Part shown: one piece after another, positions 7,967 through 15,186 of the stretch
Numbering within the stretch: the stretch's first letter is position 1
How the letters are laid out: the number at the start of each line of letters is the position of its first letter
NCBI RefSeq assembly: GCF_005889725.1
Contig: NZ_VCKX01000069.1
Coordinates: 1 to 46,867, forward strand
Source of the DNA: Nonomuraea zeae
GTDB lineage: Bacteria; Actinomycetota; Actinomycetes; Streptosporangiales; Streptosporangiaceae
DNA: 46,867 nucleotides
Reading direction: 5' to 3'
Notes under the pieces: generated by a model
The model's database searches: none
What the model was told of the DNA's origin: nothing
Seen by the model: the letters and a program-made list of their open reading frames with translations, nothing else
Made by a program: the position numbers and the translations under genes

Positions 7967-9115
7967 TCACACCACCTCGAACAGGGCCGCGACGCCCAGC
8001 CCGCCGCCGACCGCGGCCGCCGCCAGGCCCATCGTCCCCGGCGGCGCGCCCGCCCGGACGAGCCGGCTGAACAGCCGGGTCACCACCACCGCGCCGGTCG
8101 CCCCCCAGGGATGGCCCAGCGCCAGCGCGCCGCCGCCTGAGCACACCCGCTCCCCGTCGGCGCCCAGCGGATCCAGCCCCAGCGCGTCGGTGACGGCCAG
8201 CACCTGGGCCGCGAACGCCTCCACGATCTCCACCGCCGCGATCCGATCCATGTCCGTCCCCGCACGCGCCAGCACCCGCCGCACGGCAGGCACCGGCCCC
8301 CACCCGGGCAGCGCCGGATCGCATCCCGTCACCGCCCCGGCCACCAGCCGCATCCCCGGCAGGCCCGCGCGCAGCCGCTCGGGCACCAGGGCCACCGCCG
8401 CCGCGCCGTCGCTGATCGGGGAGGAGTTACCGGCCGTCACTGTACCTCCCGCCACGAACGCCGCAGGCAGCCGGGCCAGCGACGCCGCCCGCAGCGGGCG
8501 CGGGCGCTGGTCGCGCGCCCGCTCGCCGATCGCGACGATCTCCTCATCGAAGCAGGCGGCCAGCGCCCTGGCATGGCTGCGGCGGGCGTAGGCGTCCTGG
8601 CGCTCCCTGCTGATGCCGCACGCCGCCGCCAGCGCCTCGGCGGCCGGGCCCATGTCGGGGTCGGGGTGGCCGTCCGGCGCGAAAGCCGCCCTCGCGTACG
8701 GCCGCGCCGCTCCCCGGTGCGTACGCGACGGCGCGGTGGACGCGCTCTCCACGCCCCCGGCGATGACGAGATCCATCTCCCCGGCGCGGACCGCCTGCCC
8801 GGCCACCAGGATCGCGGCCAGCCCGCTGCCGCACTGCCGGTCCACGGTCAGCCCGGGCACCTCGTCGCCCAGGCCGGCGGCCAGCGCCGACACCCTGGCC
8901 ACGTTGCCGCCCGGGCCCATGCAGTTGCCCAGCACCACGTCGTCGACCTGCCGCCCGGCGACGTCGCGCGCCACGGCCGCGAGCACGGGGGCGGCCAGCC
9001 GCTCGACGAGCAGCTCCTTGAACGCGTGCCCGGCCGTCCCGATCGGCGTCCTGCGCGCCGCCACGACCACCGGCGTGCCGTCGTCGCCCGGCTCGCTCAT
9101 CCGAGGCTCGCGCAT
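7967..9115 (-). CDS. Thiolase-family protein, YhfS-like, atypical active site
   Basis: 382 residues with the thiolase fold. The acyl-accepting cysteine is present (VDRQCGSG, Cys95), as is the GHPWGATGA histidine (His335). Two catalytic positions differ: the NEAFA asparagine is Val298 (EIVEAFA), and the CxGGG acid/base cysteine is Ala368 (AAAVGGGLG). It may therefore be a limited acyltransferase rather than a normal thiolase. It starts 1 nt after the ligase stop; ATG 9100 is an alternative start. With the ligase it resembles B. subtilis YhfS/YhfT in the BirA-controlled yhfUTS operon. Confidence 0.87.
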   Translation of the reverse strand: MREPRMSEPGDDGTPVVVAARRTPIGTAGHAFKELLVERLAAPVLAAVARDVAGRQVDDVVLGNCMGPGGNVARVSALAAGLGDEVPGLTVDRQCGSGLAAILVAGQAVRAGEMDLVIAGGVESASTAPSRTHRGAARPYARAAFAPDGHPDPDMGPAAEALAAACGISRERQDAYARRSHARALAACFDEEIVAIGERARDQRPRPLRAASLARLPAAFVAGGTVTAGNSSPISDGAAAVALVPERLRAGLPGMRLVAGAVTGCDPALPGWGPVPAVRRVLARAGTDMDRIAAVEIVEAFAAQVLAVTDALGLDPLGADGERVCSGGGALALGHPWGATGAVVVTRLFSRLVRAGAPPGTMGLAAAAVGGGLGVAALFEVV

Positions 9116-9116
9116 G

Positions 9117-10478
9117 TCAGGACAGCCGCCGGATGTCGGGGTCGCCGCCGGCCAGCCGTTCGGCGACCAGGGCGCGGGCGGGCTTGCCCGTCTGGGTGCG
9201 CGGCAGGCTCGGCACGGCGTACCAGCGTCTGGGCCGCTGGGCCGCGTCCAGCCCGCCCCTGGCCGTCGCCTCCAGCAGCGCCCGCGACGGCGGCGACACC
9301 CCCTCGGTCTCCAGGACCGCGGTGACCACCGCTCCCAGATCCGGGTGCGGCGAGCCGATCACCACGATGTCCCCCACGCCGGGCACCCTCCTGAGCACCT
9401 CCTCGACGTCCTCGGGCACGACGGTGGCCCCGCCGGTCTGGATCGCGCCGTCGCCACGGCCGCGCACCCGCAGCACCTCACCGCTGCGGTACGGCTCGGC
9501 CACGTCCCCCACGCTCACCCATCCGTCGGGGTCCCGCCGGAAAGGCCCGGCCGCGTCGCCGAGATAGCCGTCGGCCAGCCACGGCGAACGCGCCCACACC
9601 GCGCCCAGCGGTTCCCCGGCCTCGGCCCTGACCTCGATCTCGACCTCGGGGAACGGCCGCAGCCCGCCGCCGTCGGCGTCCACGGCCACGAACGACAGCT
9701 CGGTGGCCCCGTAGTACGACACCACGCCCACCCCCGCGCACGCCGCCGCGGCCCGCGCCCCGGGGTCCAGCGCCGCGCCGCCGACGACGGCCGTGCGCAG
9801 CGCGCCCGGCTGTTTCAGCACGTCCGGCAGCCGGTGCGGCACCAGGTGCACGACGGTGGCCCTGGACAGGTGGGCGGCCAGCGACCCGCCGGGCCAGCGG
9901 CCGGGCAGCACCGCGGTCGCGCCGGTGGCGAGCGTGTGCACGGCGGCGAAGGCGTACAGGGAAGAGGACAGCGGGCCCGGGATCAGCACGACGTCGTCGG
10001 GCCCGATCCCGGCCAGGCCGCACAGATGCGGGAAGGAGCCCGTCCACGACGCGCGGGTGCGCACCACGGCGCGGGGCCGCCCCGTGCTGCCCGAGCTGAA
10101 GCAGGCCCACGCCCGATCGCCGGGCGCCGCCCGCGGCCGGACCGGCGGACCGCCGGCGTGCGGCACCGGCGCGCCGACGTGGGCGTCCACGGCGCCGGCG
10201 ACCTGGGCCCACCGCCCGCGATCCCAGGCGGGATCGCCGACCAGCGGCGTGGCACCGGCCAGGTCGGCCGCCAGCACGGCCGTCAGCAGTTCGACCGGGT
10301 CGCCCAGGCCGACGGAGACCAGCGCGCCCCGGCCGGCACCCCGCCCGAGCAGGTGCCGTGCGGCACCGTGGATCTTCTCGGCGAACTCGGCGTAGGTGAG
10401 CTCCCCCTGAGGGCCGCGGACCGCCGGGCGCGCGGGGCGCTCGGCGGCGTGCCGCAGCACGTGTTCGGCGACGGGCAT
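9117..10478 (-). CDS. Acyl-CoA ligase (AMP-forming), YhfT-like
   Basis: 453 residues, short for the ANL superfamily. The phosphate loop is SSGSTGRPRA (Arg in place of the usual Lys), near residues 118-127. YYGATELSF is the A5 motif and DGWVSVGDV the A7 motif. Near the end, LPRTQTGKPARA holds the catalytic A10 lysine. It probably activates a carboxylic acid as its CoA thioester. The position between bioY and the thiolase suggests a fatty or dicarboxylic acid connected with biotin, for example pimelate (inference). Confidence 0.9.
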   Translation of the reverse strand: MPVAEHVLRHAAERPARPAVRGPQGELTYAEFAEKIHGAARHLLGRGAGRGALVSVGLGDPVELLTAVLAADLAGATPLVGDPAWDRGRWAQVAGAVDAHVGAPVPHAGGPPVRPRAAPGDRAWACFSSGSTGRPRAVVRTRASWTGSFPHLCGLAGIGPDDVVLIPGPLSSSLYAFAAVHTLATGATAVLPGRWPGGSLAAHLSRATVVHLVPHRLPDVLKQPGALRTAVVGGAALDPGARAAAACAGVGVVSYYGATELSFVAVDADGGGLRPFPEVEIEVRAEAGEPLGAVWARSPWLADGYLGDAAGPFRRDPDGWVSVGDVAEPYRSGEVLRVRGRGDGAIQTGGATVVPEDVEEVLRRVPGVGDIVVIGSPHPDLGAVVTAVLETEGVSPPSRALLEATARGGLDAAQRPRRWYAVPSLPRTQTGKPARALVAERLAGGDPDIRRLS

Positions 10479-10485
10479 CGAGGGG

Positions 10486-11094
10486 TCAACGCCCCCCGCC
10501 GGTACGCAGCCGCTCGCGGTGCACGGCGGGCACCGCGTCCGGGTAGGCCCGCTGCGTGCCCCTGGCCACCCCGGACGCCACCACGGCCTTGACCAGGTCG
10601 AGGGGCAGGAACTGGGCGGAGGCCAGCAGCGTCGGCCACAGGGCCGCGCCGGTGATCGCCGCCTGCACGGGGATGCCGATCAGGTAGATCACCCCCACGC
10701 CGCCCACCAGGCACGCCACCACCAGGCTGACGATCCCCGGGTTGCGGCCCGCCCGCTCGACCAGCCAGCCGGTCACCGCCGCGCCCGGGATCCAGCCGAT
10801 CAGGAATCCCGCCGACGGCCCGGCGAACACGCCAAGCCCGCCCCTGCCGCCCGACAGCAGCGGCAGCCCCGCGGCGACCAGCACGAGCAGCACCGTGACG
10901 GCCAGCGCGGCCCGCCACGTGCCGAGGATCGCGCCCGCCAGCATCACACCCAGCGTCTGCAGCGTGATGGGGACCACGTTGCCGAAGACGTTCAGCGACC
11001 CGGGCAGGCCGAGCACCGCGATCAGCGCGGCGAACACGGCCACCCTCGCCAGGTCTCCCGTGGGGAACCTGCGCTGTCTCCCTGCATCCTTCAT
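10486..11094 (-). CDS. bioY: Biotin transporter S component BioY
   Basis: 202-residue membrane protein of the BioY family. Evidence includes VPITLQTLGVMLAGAILG, the GLPLLSGGRGGLGVFAGPSAGFLIGW block and about six hydrophobic helices. It captures biotin at the membrane. ATG 11094 (MKDAGRQRR) is preferred over an in-frame TTG 21 nt upstream. First gene of a five-gene operon; the ligase ATG follows its stop after 7 nt. Confidence 0.92.
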   Translation of the reverse strand: MKDAGRQRRFPTGDLARVAVFAALIAVLGLPGSLNVFGNVVPITLQTLGVMLAGAILGTWRAALAVTVLLVLVAAGLPLLSGGRGGLGVFAGPSAGFLIGWIPGAAVTGWLVERAGRNPGIVSLVVACLVGGVGVIYLIGIPVQAAITGAALWPTLLASAQFLPLDLVKAVVASGVARGTQRAYPDAVPAVHRERLRTGGGR

Positions 11095-11100
11095 GGGGTC

Positions 11101-11148
11101 GATCCCACACCACAACGGTGGTTCCAGTCATGGGGGGATCCCACAACG
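11101..11148. repeat. Repeated GATCCCACA element upstream of bioY
   Basis: GATCCCACA followed by ACAACG occurs at 11101-11117 (with two extra bases) and again as GATCCCACAACG at 11137-11148, within the region expected to hold the bioY promoter. It may be a regulator binding site. It does not look like a BirA or BioQ site that I know. Confidence 0.35.
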
Positions 11149-11184
11149 TTCCGCACGATCATCTGCGAATGACCGATACCTCTC

Positions 11185-11823
11185 CTACAACCCGTCGCTA
11201 CCGCAGCGGGCCGCCTGGAAGGCTTTCGTGATCTTCGTTTCCCAGGATTCGAGCTGCTCGGCGGGCAGATTCTCGTTGGGCAGGGTGAGGGTGACCTGCC
11301 GGGAGACGTTCGAGATCCGCGGTGACATGGTGACCTGGATGCGGTCGGGCGAGATCGCGTTCTCGTCGGGATAGTGCAGGCGGACCCGGTAGTCGGCCAC
11401 GGTTCCCGCGCCTTCGAGGCAGGCTCGGGCGCCGTTCTCGACGCGTTTCATCAGGCCCTGGTTGATCTGCCTGCCGCGCATCGGGACCAGGTTGTAGCGC
11501 CTGCTGACGCCGTTGAAGGAGGCGGCGATCAGATGGCCGCCCTGCCAGTCGCCCCGGCCACCCCAGTTCCCGACGGTGCTCTCGCACTCGCCGCGCTCCG
11601 CGTCCTTCGCGGTCAGGGTCTTGGCCAGGGCGTCGATCGGGCGTCCCCGCCGGTCGGTGGTGAAGGTGTGCTGGTTGGCCCGGTAGGTGTGATCCGGCTG
11701 GAGGTGCCGCTCGCAGGCGGCGGCTTCGGGTGCGTACGCGGGGGCGGCCGTCGTGGACGTCGCGACGAGCACGAGCGCGGCGGCCGCCCCTCGCAGGGCA
11801 GTGGGCAATCGGGTAGCGGGCAC
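11185..11823 (-). CDS. Secreted DNA/RNA non-specific endonuclease
   Basis: 212 residues. It has an N-terminal signal peptide (basic start, hydrophobic core RGAAAALVLVATST, AxA site near residue 30). The body carries the Endonuclease_NS_2-type core: GDWQGGHLIAASFNG with the catalytic His, then YNLVPM and INQGLMKRVENG, which supply the Asn and the Lys/Glu positions. Two or more cysteines may form disulfides. It probably degrades extracellular nucleic acid. The start is GTG with GAGGA 8 nt upstream. Single gene. Confidence 0.83.
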   Translation of the reverse strand: MPATRLPTALRGAAAALVLVATSTTAAPAYAPEAAACERHLQPDHTYRANQHTFTTDRRGRPIDALAKTLTAKDAERGECESTVGNWGGRGDWQGGHLIAASFNGVSRRYNLVPMRGRQINQGLMKRVENGARACLEGAGTVADYRVRLHYPDENAISPDRIQVTMSPRISNVSRQVTLTLPNENLPAEQLESWETKITKAFQAARCGSDGL

Positions 11824-12025
11824 GGAGGTCGTTCCTCTCGTGAAAAAAGGGGATTCGCCGGTCAGGCGTGGCCACAGGACAGGGCGAATCGCCCTATCGG
11901 CCGCCTCGTCGGCTTTGTAACGACATTCGTGCCCGAGGGGTAAATTACATAACGTTGCTATTTGGTTACTTTTAGTAGTTGTCGCAGGTAGGTCTGACTG
12001 TGAGCCCCTTGGGATGCCTGGACGC
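11824..12025. other. Intergenic region upstream of the nuclease gene
   Basis: 202 nt, with a distinctly AT-rich core near 11935-11990 that contrasts with its surroundings and probably holds the nuclease promoter. No gene is seen. Confidence 0.4.
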
Positions 12026-12850
12026 CTACCTGAAGGCCGCGACGTTGCGTGCGGCCCACTCGGCGAAGGTGCGAGGCGGGCGGCCGAGGAGCCGCTCGGC
12101 GTCCGGATCGACCTGCTGCTCGCCGGCGGACGGTGCGCCGAGGGCGCCGAGGGTGGCCTCCACGACCGGCTCCGGCATGTAGCCCAGCATCTGATCCCGC
12201 GCCTCCGCGCGGCTCAGCTCGACGAACCGCACCGGCTCGCCCAGGGCGTCCCCGATCGCCGCGGCCTGCTGCCGGGGCGAGATCGCCGCCGGTCCGGTCA
12301 GCGTGTAGACGCCGCCCCCGTGGCCCGGCTCGCGCAGGACGACGGCGGCGGCCGCGGCGATGTCGGCCGGGTCGACGGCCGGCAGCGCGACGTCGCCGAA
12401 GGGCGCCTCGACCACCCGCCGCGCACGGACCGACTCGGCCCACTGGAACGCGTTGGAGGCGAAGTTGCCCGGCCGCAGCATCGTCCATTCCACGCCTGAC
12501 CGCTTGACGGCGTCCTCCAGGCCCGAAGGGTGGCGCCGGGTGCCGACGCCCTGGGAGGACAGCAGCACGACCCGCCGGACATCGGATTTCCGCACGACGT
12601 CCATGACGTCGCCGAGATCGCCGTTGGCCATGAAGTCGGCCGAGGTCAGCAGGAACAGCGCTTCGGCCCCGTGGAGGGCGGGCTCGATGCTCGCGGGGTC
12701 CGCCAGGTCGGCCTGGCGGTGCCGCACCCCTGGCGGCACGTCCGGCTCCGAGATCTTTCGTGCCACCGCCGTCACCTGCTCGCCCGCCGCCACGAGGGTC
12801 TGCACGAGCGGCCGCCCGACGTTTCCGGTGGCCCCGGTTACCACGATCAT
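12026..12850 (-). CDS. NmrA/QorB-like NAD(P)H-dependent oxidoreductase
   Basis: 274 residues. MIVVTGATGNVGRPLVQTL carries GxxGxxG. VVLLSSQGVG and WTMLRPGNFASN are typical of the NmrA/YtfG (QorB) subgroup of atypical SDRs, which reduce quinones. ATG 12850 has GGGAG 7 nt upstream; the longer open frame upstream is shadow of the HxlR gene. Divergent from an HxlR regulator, as E. coli ytfG is from ytfH, so redox- or quinone-responsive expression is likely. Confidence 0.88.
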   Translation of the reverse strand: MIVVTGATGNVGRPLVQTLVAAGEQVTAVARKISEPDVPPGVRHRQADLADPASIEPALHGAEALFLLTSADFMANGDLGDVMDVVRKSDVRRVVLLSSQGVGTRRHPSGLEDAVKRSGVEWTMLRPGNFASNAFQWAESVRARRVVEAPFGDVALPAVDPADIAAAAAVVLREPGHGGGVYTLTGPAAISPRQQAAAIGDALGEPVRFVELSRAEARDQMLGYMPEPVVEATLGALGAPSAGEQQVDPDAERLLGRPPRTFAEWAARNVAAFR

Positions 12851-12905
12851 GTTCGCTCCCGACTGTCGTTCTTGGACACGTCGGAAGCTAGCAACTCTGG
12901 GATAG

Positions 12906-12915
12906 TAGGTACCTA
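12906..12915. promoter_or_regulatory. Candidate HxlR operator between divergent genes
   Basis: TAGGTACCTA is a perfect 10-bp palindrome in the 94-nt AT-rich gap between the NmrA gene and the HxlR gene. It is well placed to control both. Confidence 0.6.
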
Positions 12916-12944
12916 TAGGAAAGTAATGGGAAGAGGGGGTCATT

Positions 12945-13349
12945 GTGACCAACGACACAATTGACGCGGCTCGCGTCGAGGTCGCCCCGGAGCAGGCGTG
13001 CCCGATCGCCCCGGTGGTCGACATCGTCTTCAGCCGCTGGACCACCCCGATCCTGTGGGTGCTCAACGAATACGGTCGGCATCGGTTCGTGGAGCTGCAG
13101 CGCCGGATCGTCACCATCACACCCAAGGTGCTGACCGAGCGGCTGCGGCAGCTGGAACGGGACGGGCTCGTCGTGCGCACCTACCACCCCGAGGTCCCGC
13201 CGCGGGTGGAGTACGAGATCAGCGCCTTGGGGCGGAGCCTCGCGCCGCTGTTCGCGGCGCTCTCCGAGTGGTCGGTCAACCTGGGCGAGGTGGAGCGGGC
13301 CCGGCTGGAGTACGACGCCAGGGAGCCGGGCCGCGGCCGCCGAACCTGA
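12945..13349 (+). CDS. HxlR (DUF24)-family redox-sensing repressor
   Basis: 134 residues with the HxlR winged helix: FSRWTTPILWVLNEYGRHRFVELQRR, ITPKVLTERLRQLERDGLV and the wing PPRVEYEISALGRSL. Cys19 (EQACPIAP) lies where thiol-sensing HxlR proteins such as YodB, HypR and QorR hold their reactive cysteine. The start is GTG with a GA-rich ribosome site. Likely autorepressor and repressor of the divergent NmrA gene. Confidence 0.9.
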   Translation: MTNDTIDAARVEVAPEQACPIAPVVDIVFSRWTTPILWVLNEYGRHRFVELQRRIVTITPKVLTERLRQLERDGLVVRTYHPEVPPRVEYEISALGRSLAPLFAALSEWSVNLGEVERARLEYDAREPGRGRRT

Positions 13350-13427
13350 TCCGCGGTCGCCGAGCCGGATCCGCGGATTCCGAGCCCGATCTGCGGACAC
13401 CGGGCTTGATCCGCAACCCGGGCCCGG
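13328..13427. repeat. 20-bp tandem repeat between convergent genes
   Basis: About 4.5 imperfect copies of a 20-bp unit like GATCCGCGGTCGCCGAGCCG. Units begin at 13328 (inside the end of the HxlR gene), 13348, 13368, 13388 and 13408. The repeat runs to the end of the convergent hydrolase gene. Confidence 0.8.
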
Positions 13428-13436
13428 CTGCGGTTG

Positions 13437-14285
13437 TCAGGGCAGCAGGAACTCCCGGGCCCGCGCGCCCACCGCCGGGGCCGTCTTCGGCTCCGACGGC
13501 CCGAAATGATTGAGGCCGTCCAGGGTCGCGAGCCTGGCGTCCGCGAGCGTGTCGCCGAGCATCGCGTACTCCGCCAGATGGGCGCGCGCGGACCGCCCCC
13601 CGCACAGGATCAGCACCGGGGCCGCCACGGCCGCGAACTCCGCGAGCCGCCCCTGCTGGGCCGCGAGCTGCTCGTGCTCGGCCAGATTCGACTCCAGGAG
13701 AGGGCGCATCCGCTGCCAGGTGGGCCCGCGGAAAACGACCCGCAGGACCGCCCGCAGGTACCAGTGCGGCAGCTTGGCCAGGAACGCCGGCGCGCCGCCC
13801 GAGCCCCGGATGAAGTGGACGAACGCGCCATAGGGATCGCCTGCGGCCAGCCGCTCCCGGTACGGTCTCATCCAGCCGGTCGGCACGGGCCCGCAGGGCA
13901 CCCCGGGCTCGTAGACCGCGATGCGGTCGAACAGCGGGAACGAGCGCGCGGTCTCCAGGACGACGAGCCCGCCGTAGCTGTGCCCGAACGCCAGCCGTGC
14001 CCCGGTCTCCGCCTGGACCGCCCGGAGATCCGCCACCTCCTTGCCCAGCGTGTAGTCGGGCCCTTGCGGGCCGCTGTCGCCGCGCCCCCGCCGGTCGACG
14101 ACGTGCACCGTGAAGGAGCCGGCCAGCGCGGCGGCCAGCGGCAGGTAGCTCTCCGACGTGCTCAGGGCGCCACCGAGCACGATGAGGCCGGGGCCCTCGC
14201 CCGTCGTCCGGTAGCCGATCGTCGTGCCGTCGGCCGAGGACACCGTGTGCCGGTGTAACCCTGGTGTCCGCACGTTCCCGCTCAT
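13437..14285 (-). CDS. Alpha/beta-fold hydrolase
   Basis: 282 residues. The nucleophile elbow is GHSYGG (near residues 101-106); VVDRRGRGDSG and LDGLNHFGP supply the oxyanion-side motif and the C-terminal His. No signal peptide. Start ATG overlaps the marR stop by 4 nt, forming a two-gene operon in which MarR probably represses a hydrolase for an aromatic or xenobiotic ester (inference). Confidence 0.88.
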   Translation of the reverse strand: MSGNVRTPGLHRHTVSSADGTTIGYRTTGEGPGLIVLGGALSTSESYLPLAAALAGSFTVHVVDRRGRGDSGPQGPDYTLGKEVADLRAVQAETGARLAFGHSYGGLVVLETARSFPLFDRIAVYEPGVPCGPVPTGWMRPYRERLAAGDPYGAFVHFIRGSGGAPAFLAKLPHWYLRAVLRVVFRGPTWQRMRPLLESNLAEHEQLAAQQGRLAEFAAVAAPVLILCGGRSARAHLAEYAMLGDTLADARLATLDGLNHFGPSEPKTAPAVGARAREFLLP

Positions 14286-14719
14286 CTGCCTGCCTCCTGC
14301 TCCACCTGGTTGAACGCGGCCAGCAACTGCGCGGTGTGCCGGGTGTACTCGGCGTACGGCACGCCGCTCTGCTCGACGAGCACGGCCAGCCGGCCTTCGA
14401 GATCCTGCCGGATCGAGCCGACCAGCCGCTTGCCCTCGTCGGTGAGGCTCAGCCGCCGCCGATTGCCCCCTGCGGGGTCGGCCTGGACGTCGAGCAGCCC
14501 GTCGGCGGCGAGGACGGCGGTCATGCGGCTCACCGACGGCTCGGTCACCCCGAGGTATTCGGCGAGCGTGCGTTGCGTCGAGGCCCCCAGCTCTCCCACC
14601 AGGGTCAGCGCCACGAAGCGGCTGTAGGACACGTTGTGCTCAGCCCGCAGGATCCGGTCGGCCGCCCGGTCCAGCCGGGCGGTGAGCACGTGCAGGTTGA
14701 GGCTGAGGCTTCGCTCCAT
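14282..14719 (-). CDS. MarR-family repressor
   Basis: 145 residues. The winged helix is STQRTLAEYLGVTEPSVSRMTAVLAADGLLDVQADPAGGNRRRLSLTDEGKRLV. The helix around residues 20-35 and the C-terminal helix would form the dimer interface. ATG 14719. Two palindromic elements lie directly upstream. Confidence 0.92.
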   Translation of the reverse strand: MERSLSLNLHVLTARLDRAADRILRAEHNVSYSRFVALTLVGELGASTQRTLAEYLGVTEPSVSRMTAVLAADGLLDVQADPAGGNRRRLSLTDEGKRLVGSIRQDLEGRLAVLVEQSGVPYAEYTRHTAQLLAAFNQVEQEAGR

Positions 14720-14728
14720 ACGAGATAC

Positions 14729-14758
14729 TTAACATGCTAACTTAGCCAAGGCAAGTTA
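14729..14758. promoter_or_regulatory. Candidate MarR operator pair
   Basis: TTAACATGCTAA (14729-14740) is palindromic except for one mismatched pair. It overlaps TAACTT-N9-AAGTTA (14738-14758). Both lie in an AT-rich pocket 10-40 nt upstream of the marR start. Confidence 0.5.
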
Positions 14759-14791
14759 CTTCGGCGACGAGTGTCCAGAAGGCGGGCTATC

Positions 14792-14807
14792 ATCGCCATA
14801 TGGCGAT
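14792..14807. promoter_or_regulatory. Candidate ArsR operator over a start codon
   Basis: ATCGCCATATGGCGAT is a perfect 16-bp palindrome whose centre contains the ATG (14800) of the CmtR-like gene. A TATCAT -10-like hexamer at 14788-14793 would place the transcription start near the ATG. Confidence 0.6.
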
Positions 14808-15165
14808 TGATCCAGATGGCGGCCGGTGTGTCAGCGCGGACATCGCCGCCGGCGTCTCGCCGGCGGCGGCGCTGTTCCGCTCGCTGGCCGACGAGACCCG
14901 GCTGCGCATCGTGCAGCGCCTGGCCCGCGGCGAGGCCCGCGTGGTCGACCTGACCACGCAGCTCGGCCTGGCCCAGTCCACGGTCTCCAAGCATCTGGCC
15001 TGCCTGCGCGACTGCGGCCTGGTCGGCTACCGCGCCGAAGGCCGCCAGTCGTTCTACTCCCTGACCCGCCCCGAGCTGATGGATCTGCTCGCCTCCGCCG
15101 AGCAGGTGCTGGCGGCCACCGGGCACGCGGTCGCGCTCTGCCCGGCGTACGGCGACACCGCCTGA
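14800..15165 (+). CDS. ArsR-family metal sensor, CmtR-like
   Basis: 121 residues. Winged helix: LFRSLADETRLRIVQRLARGEARVVDLTTQLGLAQSTVSKHLACLRDCGLV. Cys68, Cys72 and Cys114 match in context and spacing the Cd/Pb ligands Cys57, Cys61 and Cys102 of mycobacterial CmtR (CLRxCGLV plus a C-terminal Cys). No metal transporter is adjacent. No good ribosome site precedes the ATG, so a leaderless transcript is plausible. Confidence 0.85.
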   Translation: MAIDPDGGRCVSADIAAGVSPAAALFRSLADETRLRIVQRLARGEARVVDLTTQLGLAQSTVSKHLACLRDCGLVGYRAEGRQSFYSLTRPELMDLLASAEQVLAATGHAVALCPAYGDTA

Positions 15166-15186
15166 CCGGTCTCGGCGGGTCGGGCG

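Noticed and set aside
10479..11184. Riboswitch upstream of bioY
   Set aside because: I know of no biotin riboswitch and saw no conserved aptamer-like structure; repeats there look like protein sites.
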